DNA of 40,488 nucleotides from Bacteroidales bacterium UBA3388 (GTDB lineage: Bacteria; Bacteroidota; Bacteroidia; Bacteroidales; P3). The position numbers were made by a program, and so were the translations under genes. The notes beneath the pieces were generated by a model. It had not been told where the DNA came from. It saw only the letters and a list, made by a program, of their open reading frames with translations, and searched no databases. Of this stretch, positions 1 to 10,430 are shown piece after piece; positions within the stretch are counted from its first letter, which is position 1, and every line of letters begins with the position of its first letter. Where the stretch lies: contig DEPQ01000011.1 in the NCBI GenBank assembly GCA_002358855.1, positions 28,563 to 69,050 on the forward strand, read 5' to 3'.

Positions 1-2503
1 ATTAACAACAGGAATAAACACACTTGCAACAGAAGAATAAGCTCCGTCACAATCTTGTTTAACAGCAAAATAATAAGCGCCAGAGGTCAATCCTTCTACT
101 ATATATGGTAATTGATCAGCAGAAGTTATAGTTATTTGTTGGTTTGCAGGCACTGTTTCAGGATTAAAATCTGTTTCAGAGTTTGCTTGTCCGTAAGCAA
201 TAACCCAACCAGAGTTATTTCCATTTGAAGTATCGAAATTAACAGAAGCACTATTTGTACCAACTCTTTGTGCAGTTACTCCATACACATTTGGACAATC
301 AGGAAGTACTTCAACGCTTACATCATCAATATAGAATGTATTTGCAGATTCACTAAAAACAAAAGCAAATCTACCTTGACCTTCAAGAGAAGACAATCCC
401 ACTTCATAAGTAGTATATTCAGCTCCAGGACCTGATAATTCTATCGATCTTACCAATTGGAAACGAGAAGTATCACTTATAGTAGAAAGAGGTTGTTCAG
501 TTTCTGATAATGTATAAACTTTCAATTTAGCAATATGAGATTCATATTGTCTTCTCATTTTGAAGACAAGCATTTCCCCACCTGTAAACTGCATTGCAGG
601 AGAAATCATCCACGCATTTGCATCAGAAGAATATGCAGTATTCAAACCTCTCAAACAACCACTTCCAGAAGAAGGATATACAGTATTACGATCCCACATA
701 TAATAGTCATCTCTTGTAAATTGCACCCAACAAAGAGGAGCCTCAGCATTACCCAATCCTTCAGAAGTAACAAAAGGATTTTCAAAACCTTCTGTCCAAG
801 GGAAAGAAGTAATCATACCACAAGGAGTAGTAAACGATATTGTTTCAGAATATTCGCTCATAGAATCATCTGCACAATGCACTTTCACTCTAACAGAATA
901 AGAAGTAGCATAAGGCAACCCTGTAATTTCTGCAATAGTTGTATCAACAGTAATAGAAGTCCAATCATCAGTTCCATTCATCGCATACTCTACAATGTAA
1001 GAATCAACAGCAGGATTTGCATTAGAGAAAGAAACCTCAGCAATAACACCTTCCTCATTTTCATCAAAAGCAACTGCTAAATTATTCACCATTCCACAAG
1101 TCAATGCCACAAGAGAAATATTATCAATTGCAGCAGGAGGATTAGCCCCTGACATATTATCATTATACCAACGAAAAACTAACTGCATAGTTTGATTAGC
1201 ATAAGAAGCTGGTAAAAGGATTTCCTGTCTTTCCCAATTCATTATACCAGAATATGCACCTATTAAATTGCTATAATTAACAGATTGTCCATTTGCAACA
1301 AGGTGAACATACAACTCATCATAATCCACCTCTCCAATACATTTAACATCAAAAGCAAACTTAAAGTTTAACGCCTCAGGGAATTGAATATATTTCTTTG
1401 CAAACACTTCTGATTCTTCTTCATTATTATACACATTACTTAAACCATCGTTTGAAGAAATAAATAAAGCACCACTTGTAGGAAGTTCAGTTGTATTATT
1501 TTCAACAGTTCCCCAATACCATTTATTTACATTATTTCCATTTTCCAATAACCAAGAAGAAACAGACTCTTGCGAATCAAAAGTTTCATTGTATGGTAGA
1601 GTTGCTATTTGAGAAGAAGAAACATCGGTTGTAAAGTTTCTAACAACCTCATTACTCAAAGATTCCTCTCCACAAATTGTCCAAACCTTTACAGAATAAT
1701 TTGTAAGACCTTCCAAATCTGTTAAAGTAGTTGTAGTTCCTGTAACATTAGGCAATGCAATCCAAGCATCAGAAGAGGTTTCCTTATAAGCAACTCCAAA
1801 AGTAGTTTGTCCCTCAGGAGCATTCCAACTTACAACTGCTGTTTCGCCTGTAATAGAGCCAACACTCACATTACTTGGAGCAAAACAAAAACCATCTAAC
1901 GATGCAATAGAGAACTTAATATTTGGTCTTTGGTTAAGACTTGATTGACTTCCCCAACGATTTAAATTATTAATGTTTATCGTCCCCCAATTTGAGAAAT
2001 ACACATTAGTTTTGTAATCAGCAGTATTTGACACATAGAAATATCCTTCTAATTCTGATAAATATTGACCTGAATTATTCAAATATCCAACTACTAAATT
2101 ACCTGATCCAGAATAGATAAAAGGCTCATCAAATGTAATTGTTACCCAACCTTGCGAGAAAGAAACACTTCCCGAAAACATTTGAGTAAGACTATCCAAA
2201 GGAACTCTATCTTCATCATCATAAAAAGCTGTTCTATCAACCTCCCCCATATAGATTGTTGTAGGAGAAACGGTCATCGGATCTGACAAACCATAATTAA
2301 AACTCACAGATGTAATCAAACCTGCTTGAAGCTCTGTACTCAAATACAAACTTTGAGCATAACTTGCCGATGCTGCGGCAAAGACTGGCACTGGACCTAA
2401 TTCCGTACCACTTCCGATTGTTACTTCGGTTTGTGCATTCAACAAACGAATGCCAAACAAAAGGAACAAAAGGATAATCCAATTTTTTCTAAATTTACTC
2501 ATA
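1..2503 (-). CDS. Secreted fibronectin-III/choice-of-anchor-J adhesin, C-terminus cut by window edge
   Basis: This reading frame stays open from the ATG at 2503 to the left edge of the window (834 codons visible), so the C-terminus is missing. It begins with a signal peptide (basic MSKFRKN, a hydrophobic run, then LLNAQ). Next comes an N-terminal domain of about 190 residues that resembles the start of the neighbouring 2111-residue protein (TIGSGTELGP; GWVTITF; NLVVGYLNNSG). After that, fibronectin-III-like modules alternate with jelly-roll modules of the cleaved-adhesin/choice-of-anchor-J kind (LPYNETF; CGMITSFPWTEGF). Proteins of this build in Bacteroidota are normally carried to the surface by the type IX secretion system. 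The sorting domain is expected beyond the window and cannot be seen. A good promoter lies 39 bp upstream of the start. The gene is a paralogue of the 2948-9283 gene, read in the same direction. Its ligand is unknown. Confidence 0.88.
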
Positions 2504-2541
2504 CTTTTTAATTTATAATTTTTTAAAAACGTTAAAGGGTG

Positions 2542-2573
2542 CAAAATTACAAAATTTTCCCCTATCTGCCAAA
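2542..2573 (-). promoter_or_regulatory. Bacteroidota-type promoter of the truncated adhesin gene
   Basis: On the minus strand, TTTG (2573-2570), a 20-bp spacer and TAATTTTG (2549-2542) match the Bacteroidota sigma-A consensus TTTG-N19/20-TAnnTTTG. Transcription would start near 2535, giving a leader of about 32 nt before the ATG at 2503. Confidence 0.75.
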
Positions 2574-2648
2574 ATTTCAATAACATAACATACAACCATT
2601 AAAACGCCATATTGTTTAACAAAACAAAAACATTATATTGACATTTCA

Positions 2649-2741
2649 TCAATCAAGTATTGACAATCAATCTATCAAGTATTGATAAATCATCAATAAA
2701 ATATTGATATTTTGTCAATCAAAAATTGATAAATCGTCAAT
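2649..2741. repeat. 22-bp tandem array of 15-bp dyads (TCAAT-N5-ATTGA)
   Basis: ATTGA occurs at 2659, 2681, 2703 and 2725, exactly 22 bp apart. Ten bases before three of these lies its complement TCAAT (2649, 2693, 2715), so each unit is a 15-bp dyad TCAAT-N5-ATTGA. The second unit has TCTAT at 2671 in place of TCAAT. A fifth TCAAT starts at 2737 but has no partner. The array sits 76-168 bp upstream of the -33 box of the adhesin promoter, where activator or repressor sites would be expected. The 22-bp period would place every dyad on nearly the same face of the helix. Confidence 0.85.
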
Positions 2742-2909
2742 TGTATATATAATATATAATAAAAAGATAGAAAAAATATAGTAAAAATATAAGAGAAAAT
2801 ATGCTAAAAAAATTTCAAAGAAGTAATTTAACAGATCAATGAAATAATTGTAAAAAACAAAGAAAAAAACTCCGCAAAAAAAGAAAGATTTTTAGGTGAG
2901 ATAAATTAG
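2742..2909. other. AT-rich intergenic remainder with weak 21-bp CAAAG phasing
   Basis: No gene is seen here. The stretch is A-rich on the plus strand. It contains CAAAG at 2816, CAATG at 2837 and CAAAG at 2858, each 21 bp from the next, which is the same spacing found in other intergenic regions of this window. Confidence 0.5.
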
Positions 2910-2936
2910 AAAAAAAGGAGAGCGATTTGCTCTCCT
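2910..2936 (-). terminator. Intrinsic terminator of the 2111-residue adhesin gene
   Basis: A 7-bp perfect stem (GGAGAGC/GCTCTCC, 2917-2935, 5-nt loop) is followed on the minus strand by a run of T. It lies 12 bp past the stop codon of the adhesin gene. Confidence 0.9.
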
Positions 2937-2947
2937 CTTAGTTTTTC

Positions 2948-5900
2948 TTATTCTTTAATTATCTTTATTGTTTTGGTTGAGTGGTTATCAAATACTTTGA
3001 TGTAGTAAACTCCGCTTGCGAAATTCTTTAAGTCTAATTCATTTCGGTGAGAATTTATTTCAATATCTTTTAGCACTCTACCTTGTACATCAGTCATTAT
3101 CAATCTTGCATCAGCACTTAATCCTTTTATTTCAATATTTACTTTATCGTTTGTAGGATTTGGATATGCTTCAACTTTCAATTCATTGTTTACATCTGCT
3201 AATGAAGATTGTTCTGTTGTAAATTCTACTTCTGCTCCTTCAAATACATTTTCAGCAGTTCTTACGTATGCTTTGTAAGTGTATGATGTTTGAGCTAAAA
3301 GGTTTGATAACTGAACAGAGAATGTTGATTCACCTTCTGCTGTAATTGAATCCCATTCTGTTTGTAATGATTCTTTGTAATAGAATCCTCTTTCTACTAT
3401 TTCAACATTTCCTTCTTCAACACTTGCATTTAGAATTGCTGAATTTTCTGCTATTGCAGTAGCTGGCATTGTTGTTACAACAGGATTTATCACAGTGTCT
3501 GATGTTGTGAATGTTGTAGTTGCCCATTCTGAAACGCCTGTTCCACAATTTGCTCTTACTGATACACTATATTCTGTTGAAGGTAATAGGTCTGTAAGAA
3601 CGTGATTTGGTGATGTAACATCAACAGGTGTTTGTTCATTTACTTTAACTTGCCAAGCTGTTTCTTCTCCTGCTGGTGTCCAAACAAGGTTTGCAGAATT
3701 TGAAGTAATGTCTGAAACTGTTAAGTTGATTGGAACAAGACATTCTTCTTCAATTATTCCTCCTAATGTGGTGATTGAGATATTATCTATTATTGCTCCT
3801 GGTTGTGTTCCTGACATTTCGTTATTTCTCCATAAGAATACTAATTTTCTTTGTTCATTTAATGGAGTTGGTATTGTGATATTGATTGTTGTCGTAGAGT
3901 CTAACATACAGATTGCATTTGTTCCAAGGTATTGAAGAATTACATCTTGTGAATAATTGCTCAATGCGTATGGGTGAGTTTCATTTAGGTTGAGTGAATT
4001 TGTTGGTTCAAGTATTTGATCTTCTGGCAATAGGAATACTTTCAAATAATCATAGAAAATATTTGAAGAGATTTCTCCTCCTATTGTAAGGTCAAAACTT
4101 ATTTTTACAAATTCTGAATTTCCAAATTGGAATAATTTTTCTGCTATTACAACACTACTGCCGTATGCTGCATAATGTGCTGTTTCTTCATCATCGGAAA
4201 TAAATAACGAAGAAGAAGTTTGTCCTACAGGAACGCCTATTGTCCATTGGTTTATACAACCGCCGTTTCTTAACAACCAGCCATTATTTCCTACTCCTTC
4301 AAAATTACAAGTGTAAGGTATTGTATCTGCGTCTTGAAGTGTTGTGAAAGAAACATTTTCTGTTGTAAGAGAATATAATTCTTCATCACAAACGCTTTGA
4401 ACGTTTACTTCGTAACTTTCAAATGAAGATAATGGTAATGTATATGTTGTTGCTGATGTTGTGTAAGAAAGTGTATCTGATTGACCTGCTACAACACAAT
4501 TGATTTTATAGTTTTCTGCATCTCCATTCCAAGAAACAACAGCACTATTTGATGTAATATCTGATACTACAAGGTTTGTAGGTGGTTCACAAATCATATC
4601 TTCAATAGAAATATTGTCTATTGCAGGTGGAACTTGCGATTGAGTGCTATAAATTGAAATATAACCATAAGTAAAGAATACTATTTTCTTTATTCCTTCT
4701 AATCCTGACAATTCAACATCTGCTCTTGCCCAGTTATTTTGTCCATAAAGATCTATCAAAGAATTATCTAATTCATGATACAAGTCTTCTCCTACTACTT
4801 CTTCATTTTCGTCTACTATGAATACTTGAATACCCATATCCCAAGAAGGATACCCAGAAACCTTATAATCAAAACTTAAAATGTAATCTACTCCGCCACT
4901 GCCAAAGTCAAACTCTCTATACAAGCAAGCGTAAGTATAATTCCAACCTGCTGGCATACTAACATTATAAGATTCTCCATTTGAAGACATATATGCTGAT
5001 TTTCCACCAGCATCATAAGATGTCGCAGTTCCTATTGCCCAAACGTTATTTGTATTTGAAGTAGATACCCATTTTTGATTATCAAATTCATTATCAAATG
5101 AAGTTTCAAAAGGTAATTGTGTAGGTTGTGATGGAGTTGTGAAAGTAATTGTATCTGACCATTCTGAGTAAGATTCTCCACAAACGCCTCTTACTGCTAC
5201 TGAATAAGTCATTCCGCCTAATAAATCATTCAAATAAGTTCCAGGATAGTTAATCAGAACAGGGGTTGCAGAAGTTGATATTGTATTTCCTTGCGAAAAT
5301 ACATATTCCCATTGTGTTGCTTGACCAAATTCCATAAATGTTAATTCTGCAGAAGTTGCTGTTATGTTTCCAACATTAACCATTGATGGTATTTGGCAAG
5401 GTTGCCATTGAGATATTTCCAAATTATCTAACACAATTCTTGAAGTTGTTCCTTCTCCAAAGAAAGCTATTCTGACATTTCCTGTGAAAGGTTGATCGTT
5501 TGCATCTGCTAATTTGAATTTAATGTTTGAAGCGTTTTCATTAAATATTGAAAGAGGATAATCATAAGTTGAATTTTCTCCACTACCAAATATCATAGCA
5601 TTTGCAGTTGCCCAAGTGTTTCCATCATCGGTTGAAACCAATATTGCAAATCTATCTCCATTTGGTGATTGTGCAGTTCCTCCGTTTGGAGATTTTCTAT
5701 ATACATCAGCAGATAGTTGATATATTGTTTCTCCATTACCTAAATTGAAAACAGGTGAAATAATCCAATATTTTGCGTATTCATAAGAAAGATTTGTAAA
5801 CATACTTTCACCTTCGTCATACGTATTATATTTCCAACCATTAGAAGAATTCGTATTTAAGGTATTAGAATAAGTTACTGTATCAGACATATCTCCTAAC

Positions 5901-8900
5901 ATTTGATACCAACATTGGCCTATTCCGCCACTGAAATCCTCTGTCCAAGGGAATTGTGAAATCACACCACAAGGAGTTGTGATTACTTCTTCAACAAAAC
6001 TTGTAGTTGTTCCGTTTTCACACAATACAGCAACTTTTACGTGATATGTAGTTTCACTATTAAGACTATCTATAACATAATAATTAGTGTCTGTAACGAT
6101 TGAAATCCAGTTTTCTTGGTTTTCTGCTGTATATTCTATTAAATAATCAACACCATTAGAGTTGTGATCGGTATAGGCAACAGATATAGATGGTGTTGTT
6201 GCTTCTATATTGTTTAATGTTAAGGTTTCAACAGGTCCACAAGTCAATGCTTCAACAAATAAATTATCTACTGATAATGGAGGGTTGCTTCCGCCATTTG
6301 AGTTATTTTCCCATGCAAATACTAATTTATAAACACCATTTGCATATTCATATCCCAATTCTATATCTTTTGATTGCCATTCTGATTGATTATTTAATCT
6401 TCCTGTTATACTATAATCATCATCAGGAAGGGTATATGAACTTAATACATAGTTGTAAGGGAGTAAATACACTTTTCCGTAATCATAAGATCCTTCTCCA
6501 TTTGCTCTCCAACTGAAAGAAATGTTAAAAGCAGGAAACTCTCCAAAAACTAAATTGGTATAAGCATACGCATAGGTTTCCAATCCATTATTGTATGTAT
6601 TTGACATTCCATTGTTTTCACTAACATACAATATACTTTCGCTTACCGAGTCTTCTCCATTAGTAAGAGTTCCTACTGTCCATACATTTGATGAGTTACT
6701 TTGGAAATTCCAACCTGTTATTAAATTAGGATTATCAAAGTTTTGAGTATATGGTAAATTTTGTGCAACTGGGATTTCTATTGTTTCTATTTCTGAATAA
6801 GCACCACCACAATTTGATTTTACAGCAAGATAATAAACTCCTGTATTAAGATTGTTTATTGTTACAGGCAATGTGTCATTAGATTGTACAATTATTGTAT
6901 TTGCCAATTCTGGATTAAAGGCTTGAATTGAATCTGCTTGACCGTATGCTATTGTCCAACCATCTGTAACAGGGTTAGAATTATCAAAATTAACCACCAT
7001 ACTTGTAGAAGATGCAACATTTACTGTTATTCCAAAAACATCTGGACACAAAGGGGTATTATCAATTGTAAATTCATCTATATAAAAATCTGCCACTCTA
7101 TCATCAACAACCAAAGCGATTCTTCCTAAGAAAGAAACATCTGATAAATCCACCATTATTTTTTTGAAATCCAATGTATTTTGAGAAAAAACGACTGTAT
7201 CCAATAATTCAAACAAAGATGTATCAGCAAGAGATGCTATATCTTGTTCGCTTGCATCATAATAATAAACCTTAAACGTAGGATTATTATTCAACTCAGA
7301 CTTTTTAATCTTTAAAGTTAATCTTTGGTTTCCATCAAATTCAATAAGAGGAGTTACTAACCAATCACTATAAGTTCCAGAGCTCGCATAGCCATAAAAA
7401 CTTAAAGAGCTAAATCCATTTGTTGCATTATTATCAGATTGTTCCCAACCATAATATGAAGAACCTCCATTTATAATTTCCCAACACTTAGGAGCATATT
7501 CATCTCCTATTTGTCCTTGTTCGTGAACAAATTCATTTTCAAAACTTTCTGTCCAAGGGAATTGAGAAATCACTCCACAAGGTGTGTTAAAGTTAATTAT
7601 TTCAGAATAGTCTGATACATCAGTTGAAGAACACAATACTTTAACTCTTACAGAATATCTGCTTGTATGTTGTAAACCTTCTAATACTACACTATTTTCT
7701 GTTGTTGAAAGAGATACCCATTCATTTGTATTTGCCAAAGAGTATTCTAATAAATACGTTCTTCCTTCTGCGGTATTATTATCATCAAAAGTAATTGTTG
7801 CAGATATATTATCTAAATTTTGTCCGTTTACTTCTGCAGCAAGATTCATTACTCTACCGCAAGGGATTGCTTCAATAGAAATATTATCCACAGCAGCAGG
7901 AGGTTGATGTTCTACACTGCTATCGTTTCTCCACATAAAGACTAAGTTATAGACTCCATTTGCGAATTCTCCCGGAATAACAACTTCTTCTCTTTGCCAA
8001 TTATTAACTCCACTTAATCTATCTGTTATCTCTCCTTCTGTCAACATAATGTTATTGTTTAACACAGTTGTAGTTGGGACAAGAAATACTTGAAGAAAAT
8101 CTGAATTACCCTCTGCTATACCTTTCCAATCAAAAGTTAATTTAAACTCAGGAGCATCTGAAAATTGGATATATCTTGAAAAATAAACAATAGAAGTAGC
8201 ATTTTCTGTATACTGATTGCTTACTCCTTCATCATCACTAATATACATCGCACCGCTTACTCCTCCTAAATCGCTTAATGTGGAATTTACTATATTTCCC
8301 CAATACCATTTATTTGTTTGTGTACCGTTAAGTATTGTCCATAATTGAGATTCTGCTTGTGTATTAAAATTACATTCAAATGGTAATTCCGATAATAGTT
8401 CAGCAGGTGGAAGTGTTGTAAAAGATGTGGTAAAAGCTATACTTTCTTCTCCAGAACAAACACTCCATATTTTAACATCATAAGTTGTTATTACATCTAA
8501 TTGAGATAAGGCAATAGAGTTTGTATTTACAAATGTAGTATCCCATAGCACTTCTGATGATTTCTTATATGCAACTGCATATTGTTCTACACCCTCTACT
8601 TCATTCCAAGTAAGAGTTGCAGATTGAGATGTAATTTGTTGCGATAAGATTTCTGTTGGAGGATAACAAGATGCTGAGAAAGGATTGATTTCAAACTTAA
8701 TATTTGGTCTATTATTCAAAGTCATTCTCATCGCACTATTTACTTCCTGAGGATTATTTATAGATATTTCTTGATTGCCTCTATAACAAGTTATTGTTTT
8801 GCTACCAACAGAAGAACAAACTGTAAAAAATCTAGCATCTGTCCATGTACCTGTGTTATTCATATAAGCAACAACAAGATTGTTTTCTCCACTATAATCA

Positions 8901-9283
8901 AAGGGAGTTGTAAAGTTAATTGTAACCCAACCTTGAGTAAATGTTACATCTCCAGAATATACCAAAGTAAGACTATCTGCAGAAACAAAATCCTCCGGAT
9001 TAGCAAACACATCTTTACTTACTTCTCCTAAATAAATTTGAGAAGAAATAGTTGTAGGTATTTCTGAATTAAACTTATAACTTATAGAGCTAATTTCTCC
9101 AGCCATCAATTCCTCTGAAGAGAATATTGTTTGAGAATAGCTGTAATTATAAGTAACATTTATTGGAAGGAAGTCTTCCCCAGTACAGTTATTGCCTATT
9201 GTAACAACTGTTTGTGCATTTAATTGGGGCATTAGTGCAATAAAAAACACGAAACCCAATAGAAATCTGAATACTTTTTTCAT
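2948..9283 (-). CDS. Giant T9SS-exported adhesin with type A sorting domain
   Basis: This 2111-residue secreted protein opens with a signal peptide (MKKVFRFLLGF, hydrophobic core, QLNAQ). An N-terminal domain of about 200 residues follows. Then come about six jelly-roll modules of the cleaved-adhesin/choice-of-anchor-J type, beginning near residues 298, 572, 841, 1107, 1388 and 1654. They are recognisable by LPFECNF, QFPWTESF, LPYTQNF, QFPWTEDF, LPFETSF and IPYTCNF. Fibronectin-III-like modules lie between them. The last 85 residues or so are a T9SS type A sorting domain (EAYPNPTNDKVNI, then VYYIKVF and a KTIKIIKE end). In this family that domain is cleaved at the outer membrane and the protein is anchored to surface lipopolysaccharide or released. 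No clear promoter is seen directly upstream, so it may be read through from the M23 gene despite the terminator there. The substrate or ligand is unknown; adhesion or matrix binding is inferred from the modules. Confidence 0.95.
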   Translation of the reverse strand: MKKVFRFLLGFVFFIALMPQLNAQTVVTIGNNCTGEDFLPINVTYNYSYSQTIFSSEELMAGEISSISYKFNSEIPTTISSQIYLGEVSKDVFANPEDFVSADSLTLVYSGDVTFTQGWVTINFTTPFDYSGENNLVVAYMNNTGTWTDARFFTVCSSVGSKTITCYRGNQEISINNPQEVNSAMRMTLNNRPNIKFEINPFSASCYPPTEILSQQITSQSATLTWNEVEGVEQYAVAYKKSSEVLWDTTFVNTNSIALSQLDVITTYDVKIWSVCSGEESIAFTTSFTTLPPAELLSELPFECNFNTQAESQLWTILNGTQTNKWYWGNIVNSTLSDLGGVSGAMYISDDEGVSNQYTENATSIVYFSRYIQFSDAPEFKLTFDWKGIAEGNSDFLQVFLVPTTTVLNNNIMLTEGEITDRLSGVNNWQREEVVIPGEFANGVYNLVFMWRNDSSVEHQPPAAVDNISIEAIPCGRVMNLAAEVNGQNLDNISATITFDDNNTAEGRTYLLEYSLANTNEWVSLSTTENSVVLEGLQHTSRYSVRVKVLCSSTDVSDYSEIINFNTPCGVISQFPWTESFENEFVHEQGQIGDEYAPKCWEIINGGSSYYGWEQSDNNATNGFSSLSFYGYASSGTYSDWLVTPLIEFDGNQRLTLKIKKSELNNNPTFKVYYYDASEQDIASLADTSLFELLDTVVFSQNTLDFKKIMVDLSDVSFLGRIALVVDDRVADFYIDEFTIDNTPLCPDVFGITVNVASSTSMVVNFDNSNPVTDGWTIAYGQADSIQAFNPELANTIIVQSNDTLPVTINNLNTGVYYLAVKSNCGGAYSEIETIEIPVAQNLPYTQNFDNPNLITGWNFQSNSSNVWTVGTLTNGEDSVSESILYVSENNGMSNTYNNGLETYAYAYTNLVFGEFPAFNISFSWRANGEGSYDYGKVYLLPYNYVLSSYTLPDDDYSITGRLNNQSEWQSKDIELGYEYANGVYKLVFAWENNSNGGSNPPLSVDNLFVEALTCGPVETLTLNNIEATTPSISVAYTDHNSNGVDYLIEYTAENQENWISIVTDTNYYVIDSLNSETTYHVKVAVLCENGTTTSFVEEVITTPCGVISQFPWTEDFSGGIGQCWYQMLGDMSDTVTYSNTLNTNSSNGWKYNTYDEGESMFTNLSYEYAKYWIISPVFNLGNGETIYQLSADVYRKSPNGGTAQSPNGDRFAILVSTDDGNTWATANAMIFGSGENSTYDYPLSIFNENASNIKFKLADANDQPFTGNVRIAFFGEGTTSRIVLDNLEISQWQPCQIPSMVNVGNITATSAELTFMEFGQATQWEYVFSQGNTISTSATPVLINYPGTYLNDLLGGMTYSVAVRGVCGESYSEWSDTITFTTPSQPTQLPFETSFDNEFDNQKWVSTSNTNNVWAIGTATSYDAGGKSAYMSSNGESYNVSMPAGWNYTYACLYREFDFGSGGVDYILSFDYKVSGYPSWDMGIQVFIVDENEEVVGEDLYHELDNSLIDLYGQNNWARADVELSGLEGIKKIVFFTYGYISIYSTQSQVPPAIDNISIEDMICEPPTNLVVSDITSNSAVVSWNGDAENYKINCVVAGQSDTLSYTTSATTYTLPLSSFESYEVNVQSVCDEELYSLTTENVSFTTLQDADTIPYTCNFEGVGNNGWLLRNGGCINQWTIGVPVGQTSSSLFISDDEETAHYAAYGSSVVIAEKLFQFGNSEFVKISFDLTIGGEISSNIFYDYLKVFLLPEDQILEPTNSLNLNETHPYALSNYSQDVILQYLGTNAICMLDSTTTINITIPTPLNEQRKLVFLWRNNEMSGTQPGAIIDNISITTLGGIIEEECLVPINLTVSDITSNSANLVWTPAGEETAWQVKVNEQTPVDVTSPNHVLTDLLPSTEYSVSVRANCGTGVSEWATTTFTTSDTVINPVVTTMPATAIAENSAILNASVEEGNVEIVERGFYYKESLQTEWDSITAEGESTFSVQLSNLLAQTSYTYKAYVRTAENVFEGAEVEFTTEQSSLADVNNELKVEAYPNPTNDKVNIEIKGLSADARLIMTDVQGRVLKDIEINSHRNELDLKNFASGVYYIKVFDNHSTKTIKIIKE

Positions 9284-9307
9284 ATTTTAACATTTAATTT
9301 ATTTCAA

Positions 9308-9348
9308 TAAAAAAACAAGTAATGAAAAACAACTTTTCACTACTTGTT
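9308..9348 (-). terminator. Intrinsic terminator of the M23/LysM gene
   Basis: Arms at 9314-9328 and 9334-9348 form a 15-bp stem with one G-U pair and a 5-nt loop. On the minus strand a run of seven T follows. It sits between the M23 stop codon and the adhesin start. Confidence 0.85.
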
Positions 9349-9368
9349 AAACTATAATTTATTTACAA

Positions 9369-10346
9369 TTATCTAATTCTTATTGTTTGACCAGCTCTAA
9401 TTTTATTTCCTTTTATATTATTAAGTTGAGCTAATTTCTTTACGGTAGTACCATTCCTTCTTGCAATTGCACCTAAAGTATCACCTTTTCTAACTTTGTA
9501 ATATTTTCCTCCTTTTGAGGACTTTGAACTATTAGTATTTTTTGCTAAACTACTATTTTGTGTAGAAGGTTTGCTTGTTTTCTTAAAGCAATCCTTCGTT
9601 AGCATTAAAGTGTCGCTAATCAAAGAAAATGTTTTAAAGTCTATAACTTTTTCTGGATTGATTGCTGCACCTAAATAGCGGATTTCTAAATGTAAGTGAG
9701 GACCTGTTGAACGTCCTGTACTACCTCCAAGACCCAATATTTCGCCTGCTTTTACATCTTGATTCACCTCCACATTTATTTTTGAAAGGTGAGCATAATA
9801 AGTTTCCAAACCATTATCATGACGTATCACAACAAGATTTCCATATGCACCTGCACGTTTTGCTATTCTAACCTTGCCATCAAACATTACTTTTATTGGA
9901 TCCCCTGTTCTTAATCCTAAATCCACACCATAATGCCAACGACGACGCCTTGGACCAAAACGAGAAGTTACCTTCTTTTCTATCGGACAAGCGTAATATT
10001 GCTTATTTTCTTCGTTTACTAATTCAACAGGAATTGGCTCTGTAATTGAAGAATAGTCAAATCTATTATTAGTATAATGGATAGAACGTGTATCAAATGA
10101 AGCGTAGATAATATCATCTTCGCTTTCTGCTGCAACATCATCTATCATTCCATTATTAACAAATTGAATAAAAGAATTATTAAACTTATTTGTGTCTTTT
10201 ATTATTCCAATAGTATATTCAGAACTTTCAATTGCTACATTTGTTCTGTTTCTCATCATACCACGTTCGTGGATTTGAGCCATTCCAACCATTGGAATAA
10301 ACAACAAAGACAAAGATATGAATTTATATACTCCTTTTCTAAACAT
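9369..10346 (-). CDS. Secreted M23 metallopeptidase with C-terminal LysM domain
   Basis: This is a 325-residue exported murein hydrolase or hydrolase-related protein. The signal peptide is MFRKGVYKF plus a hydrophobic run ending GMAQ. The M23 (lysostaphin-type) domain covers about residues 115-235. Its zinc ligands are visible as HYGVD (H138, D142) and HLH (H217, H219), with a further histidine in YYAHLS (H186), so the site looks complete. After a Ser/Lys-rich linker, a LysM peptidoglycan-binding domain fills residues 282-325 (YKVRKGDTLGAIARR). The expected role is cutting peptide cross-links in the periplasm during growth or division. I chose the ATG at 10346 because a longer in-frame GTG start at 10379 falls upstream of the likely transcription start. 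The gene has its own promoter downstream of the DUF4301 gene. Confidence 0.93.
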   Translation of the reverse strand: MFRKGVYKFISLSLLFIPMVGMAQIHERGMMRNRTNVAIESSEYTIGIIKDTNKFNNSFIQFVNNGMIDDVAAESEDDIIYASFDTRSIHYTNNRFDYSSITEPIPVELVNEENKQYYACPIEKKVTSRFGPRRRRWHYGVDLGLRTGDPIKVMFDGKVRIAKRAGAYGNLVVIRHDNGLETYYAHLSKINVEVNQDVKAGEILGLGGSTGRSTGPHLHLEIRYLGAAINPEKVIDFKTFSLISDTLMLTKDCFKKTSKPSTQNSSLAKNTNSSKSSKGGKYYKVRKGDTLGAIARRNGTTVKKLAQLNNIKGNKIRAGQTIRIR

Positions 10347-10368
10347 AAAAAAACTACTTTTCAGCGTG

Positions 10369-10400
10369 CAAAAGTACACAATAATTTTTTATCTTACAAA
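10369..10400 (-). promoter_or_regulatory. Promoter of the M23/LysM gene
   Basis: On the minus strand, TTTG (10400-10397), a 20-bp spacer and TACTTTTG (10376-10369) match the Bacteroidota consensus. The inferred start is near 10362, only about 16 nt before the ATG at 10346. This rules against the upstream GTG as a start codon. Confidence 0.75.
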
Positions 10401-10430
10401 TAATTCGCTGATTTATTGAACAAAAACAGA

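Noticed and set aside
535..1080. A 181-codon plus-strand frame
   Set aside because: It lies antisense to the adhesin gene. Its Ser/Arg/Ile/Cys-rich product is what the opposite strand of such coding DNA gives, and there is no start signal.
2649..2741. Replication origin iterons
   Set aside because: The period is iteron-like, but no replication initiator gene, DnaA boxes or plasmid functions are nearby.
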